DNA from: Modestobacter caceresii
GTDB taxonomy: Bacteria; Actinomycetota; Actinomycetes; Mycobacteriales; Geodermatophilaceae
Assembly: GCF_000761485.1 (NCBI RefSeq)
Contig: NZ_JPMX01000084.1
Coordinates: 1 to 64,000 of the forward strand
Reading direction: 5' to 3'
DNA: 64,000 nt
Numbering within the stretch: the first letter of the stretch is position 1; every line of letters starts with the position of its first letter. Below the pieces are notes generated by a model. That model ran no database searches. It was not told where the DNA came from and saw only the letters and a program-made list of their open reading frames with translations. The position numbers were made by a program, and so were the translations under genes. This document shows positions 61,832 to 64,000 of the stretch, piece by piece.

Positions 61832-62422
61832 TCACCTGGGCTGGGTGCCGTCCCACTCCGACAGGGGTGCGCAGTGCCAGCGCCAGGAGGTGACCGGCTC
61901 CCGGCCGGGCAGCTCGCCGCGGCCGGTGGCCCAGAGCAGGGCCGCCCACGGATCGGCGTCGGCCGGGGCCCACGGGAAGAGCCGTGCCCGCGTCGCCTCG
62001 GCCAGCCGGGACGGCGGGGTCCAGTCCAGCTCGCGGTCCGCCGCGACGTCACCGGTGTGCAGCAGCAGCTCCGCGCAGCCCATCCCGGCGAAGCCCGAGG
62101 CGTCGGCCAGGCCCCAGTCGTGGACGCCGCGCTCGGCCGGGCCGGCGGTGTCGACCACCCGGGCCAGCACCTCGGTCGCCGCACCCAGCTGCTGGCAGGT
62201 CTCGGCGAGATCGGCATCGGGTCGGCGGACCACGTCGAAGGCGCTCACCTCCACCGGCCCGGCGACCAGGTCCTGGGCGTACCAGGTCAGGCAGGAGGTG
62301 ATGTGCGCGGCGACGCCGACGACGTCGGTGCCCAGCGTCGGCACCGCCGCCGCACCGTCGGGCACCCGGGCGAACAGCTGCTGGACTGCGGCGCCCGCGG
62401 CTCGCAGGTCGTCCCCGGTCAC
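61832..62422 (-). CDS. DinB / mycothiol-dependent maleylpyruvate isomerase-like protein
   Basis: 196 residues from GTG 62422. Four-helix MDMPI_N-type fold with VVGVAAHITSCLTWYAQDLV (His at the usual metal position) and GMGCAELLLHTGDVAADREL (second His). In actinobacteria these proteins use mycothiol or bind metals. Ten bases after the rpiB stop, so probably co-transcribed. Confidence 0.78.
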   Translation of the reverse strand: MTGDDLRAAGAAVQQLFARVPDGAAAVPTLGTDVVGVAAHITSCLTWYAQDLVAGPVEVSAFDVVRRPDADLAETCQQLGAATEVLARVVDTAGPAERGVHDWGLADASGFAGMGCAELLLHTGDVAADRELDWTPPSRLAEATRARLFPWAPADADPWAALLWATGRGELPGREPVTSWRWHCAPLSEWDGTQPR

Positions 62423-62432
62423 CGGGTACGGC

Positions 62433-62918
62433 TCACGGGGTCCGGGTGGGCAGCCCGCCGGCCGGGCGGTGCCGGTCACGCTCGTAGTCGGCCAGCAGGG
62501 CGATCCGGCGGGCATGCCGCTCCTCGCCGCTGAACGGCTCACGCAGGTAGGTCAGCACCAGCGCGGTCGCCTCCTCCATGCTGTGCTGGCGGTTGCCCAC
62601 GGCGGCGACGTTGGCGTCGTTGTGCTGGCGGGCCAGCTGGGCGGTGCTCTCGTTCCAGATCAGCGCCGCGCGGACCCCGGGCACCTTGTTCGCGGCGATC
62701 TGCTCGCCGTTGCCCGAGCCCCCGATGACGATGCCGAGGCTGCCGGGCTCGGTGACGACCCGCTCCCCCACCTCGAAGCAGAACGGCGGGTAGTCGTCCT
62801 GCGGGTCGTAGTCGAAGGCCCCGCAGTCGACCGGCTCGAAGCCCTCGTCGGCGAGCACCTCCATCAGGTGGGACTTCAGTTCGAGGCCGGCGTGGTCCGT
62901 GCCGAGGAAGACGCGCAT
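62433..62918 (-). CDS. rpiB: Ribose-5-phosphate isomerase B
   Basis: 161 residues. RpiB/LacAB family: N-terminal MRVFLGTDHAGLELKSHL with the phosphate-binding Asp-His, DCGAFDYDPQDDYPPF, and IVIGGSGNGEQIAANKVPGV, with Ser in place of the Cys used as base in E. coli, as is usual in actinobacteria. Interconverts ribose 5-phosphate and ribulose 5-phosphate in the pentose phosphate pathway. Confidence 0.95.
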   Translation of the reverse strand: MRVFLGTDHAGLELKSHLMEVLADEGFEPVDCGAFDYDPQDDYPPFCFEVGERVVTEPGSLGIVIGGSGNGEQIAANKVPGVRAALIWNESTAQLARQHNDANVAAVGNRQHSMEEATALVLTYLREPFSGEERHARRIALLADYERDRHRPAGGLPTRTP

Positions 62919-62956
62919 GTGCCGATCTTCTCACCGACTCCTGGCAGGCTGGCCCG

Positions 62957-63631
62957 GTGGCGGTGCTCGGAGTGGACGGCTGGCGCGGGAAGTGGGTCGG
63001 TGCGCTGCTCGACGGGCGCACGGTGGGGCTGCAGGTGCTCGACGACGCGGCGGCGGTGCTGGCGGTGCGCGACGTCGAGGTGGTCGCCATCGACATGCCG
63101 ATCGGGCTCTCCGAGGACGGCGTCCGGGCCTGCGACGTCGCCGCTCGCGACCTCCTGCGGCGCACCGGCGCAGGGAGTTCGGTCTTCCCCGCCCCGGTCC
63201 GCGCCGTCCTCGCCGCTGCTGACTACACCCAGGCCCGGGAGCTGAGCCGGTCCGCAGCGAACGGGCGGGCGCCGTCCGCGCAGACCTTCATGCTCGTGGC
63301 GGCGATCAAGGACCTGGACGACGTCCTCGGTGACCCGCCGACCGACCGGGTGGTGGAGGTGCACCCCGAGCTGGCGTTCCGGCTCGGGCTCGGCGGGGTC
63401 ATCGACCGCAAGGGCACCGCCCGCGGCACGGTGCAGCGACTGCAGGCCCTGCGCGCCGTCATGGAGGTGGAGGAGGCGCTGGCCGGGGCTCCCGCCGGCG
63501 TCCCGCTCGTCGATGCGCTGGACGCCTGCGCGGCTGCCTGGTCGGCCCAGCGGCTGGCCGCCGGCACCGCCGAGCGGGTGGGCGACGGGACGACGGACTC
63601 CCGCGGCCGGCCGATGCGGATCTGCTGGTGA
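62957..63631 (+). CDS. DUF429 domain-containing protein
   Basis: 224 residues from GTG 62957. DUF429 pattern: VLGVDGWRGKWVGALLDG, VVAIDMPIGLSEDGVRACDV, VVEVHPELAFRLGLGG and the C-terminal DALDACAAAWSAQRL. The RNase-H-like fold with conserved Asp suggests a nuclease, but activity is unproven. Overlaps the next gene by 4 bases (GTGA). Confidence 0.87.
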   Translation: MAVLGVDGWRGKWVGALLDGRTVGLQVLDDAAAVLAVRDVEVVAIDMPIGLSEDGVRACDVAARDLLRRTGAGSSVFPAPVRAVLAAADYTQARELSRSAANGRAPSAQTFMLVAAIKDLDDVLGDPPTDRVVEVHPELAFRLGLGGVIDRKGTARGTVQRLQALRAVMEVEEALAGAPAGVPLVDALDACAAAWSAQRLAAGTAERVGDGTTDSRGRPMRICW

Positions 63632-64000
63632 CCGCCGGCTGGCGGGAGATCGGCGACCGGGTGTTCGTCCGCCGACACCGCGAGCTCGACCTCAACTGCG
63701 GGCTGGTCGTCGGCGACGGCGCCTGCCTGGTCATCGACACCCGCTCCCACCTCGGGGAGGGCCGGGCCCTGGCCGAGGCGGTCCGGACCGTCACCCCGCA
63801 CCCCTGGACCGTCGTCAACACCCACGCCCACTACGACCACTGCTTCGGCAACGCGGCGTTCCGGCCGGCCGACGTCTGGGGGCACCGCCGCTGCGCCGAG
63901 GAGCTCGAGGCGACGGGTGAGCACCAGCGCGCCTCGGTGGTCACCGGTCTCCGGGAGGACGGCGACCCCGCCGCCGAACTGGTCGCCACCGCACCGATCG
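63628..64000 (+). CDS. Metallo-beta-lactamase-fold hydrolase (5' part)
   Basis: 124 residues visible from GTG 63628, which overlaps the DUF429 stop; the gene runs off the window. The metal-binding HxHxDH motif is NTHAHYDHCFGN, preceded by LVVGDGACLVIDTRSHLGEG. The substrate class (thioester, lactone or other) cannot be told. Confidence 0.88.
   Translation, partial: MTAGWREIGDRVFVRRHRELDLNCGLVVGDGACLVIDTRSHLGEGRALAEAVRTVTPHPWTVVNTHAHYDHCFGNAAFRPADVWGHRRCAEELEATGEHQRASVVTGLREDGDPAAELVATAPI

Overview
The window is high-GC actinobacterial DNA. Ergothioneine genes, two tandem DUF427 proteins, a Crp-like regulator, GH15 trehalase/glucoamylase, a cell-wall-binding-repeat lipoprotein and an Eis-like acetyltransferase suggest a Geodermatophilaceae-type soil or rock actinobacterium. 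This placement is inferred from gene content alone.

Layout. 1-20 kb is a worn stretch rich in insertion sequences. It has an IS21-like end that cuts an aminotransferase, an intact nitrilase, an intact IS3 element wedged between two unrelated IS110 remnants, and remnants of a flavin disulfide reductase, a multicopper oxidase, an aldose 1-epimerase, a DoxX protein and a quinone oxidoreductase. Among these sit intact stress genes: egtB-egtD (egtD carries a premature amber codon), SDRs, GH15, a Crp-like regulator and DUF427.

20.4-40.9 kb is the accessory core. Four direct copies of one unit occur here (about 20370, 23138, 31186 and 40827). Each is a 71-bp conserved block, then the 3' part of a tRNA-Gly(TCC) gene, and in three copies a tRNA-type terminator hairpin. 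They read as attachment-site remnants of related elements stacked at a tRNA-Gly gene. They delimit three cargo segments: (i) an MFS transporter and an enoyl-CoA hydratase; (ii) a TPP-riboswitch-controlled operon (sodium:solute symporter, LuxE-like acyl-protein synthetase, LuxC-like acyl-CoA reductase, SDR) plus a toxin-antitoxin pair; (iii) a compact type VII-like secretion and toxin island (FHA-bearing EssC ATPase, WXG100 protein, WXG-fronted polymorphic toxin, SMI1/KNR4 immunity protein) divergent from a membrane Ser/Thr kinase.

41-64 kb looks like stable chromosome: DUF427, a TetR-controlled SDR/Old Yellow Enzyme/MFS block, a SigG-type sigma factor, a betB-betA-betT choline-to-betaine operon, a CWB2 lipoprotein, a two-component system, an MMPL exporter, a GNAT, rpiB, DUF429 and the start of a metallo-beta-lactamase-fold gene.

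The best candidate for an undescribed system is segment (ii). A clear thiamine pyrophosphate riboswitch overlaps the ribosome-binding site of an operon joined throughout by 4-base overlaps. Its enzymes would activate a carboxylic acid (LuxE), reduce it to an aldehyde (LuxC) and then to an alcohol (SDR). My reading is uptake and reductive salvage of an oxidised thiamine fragment. No luciferase genes are present. The second candidate is the kinase / FHA-EssC / toxin island, where phosphothreonine binding could gate secretion.
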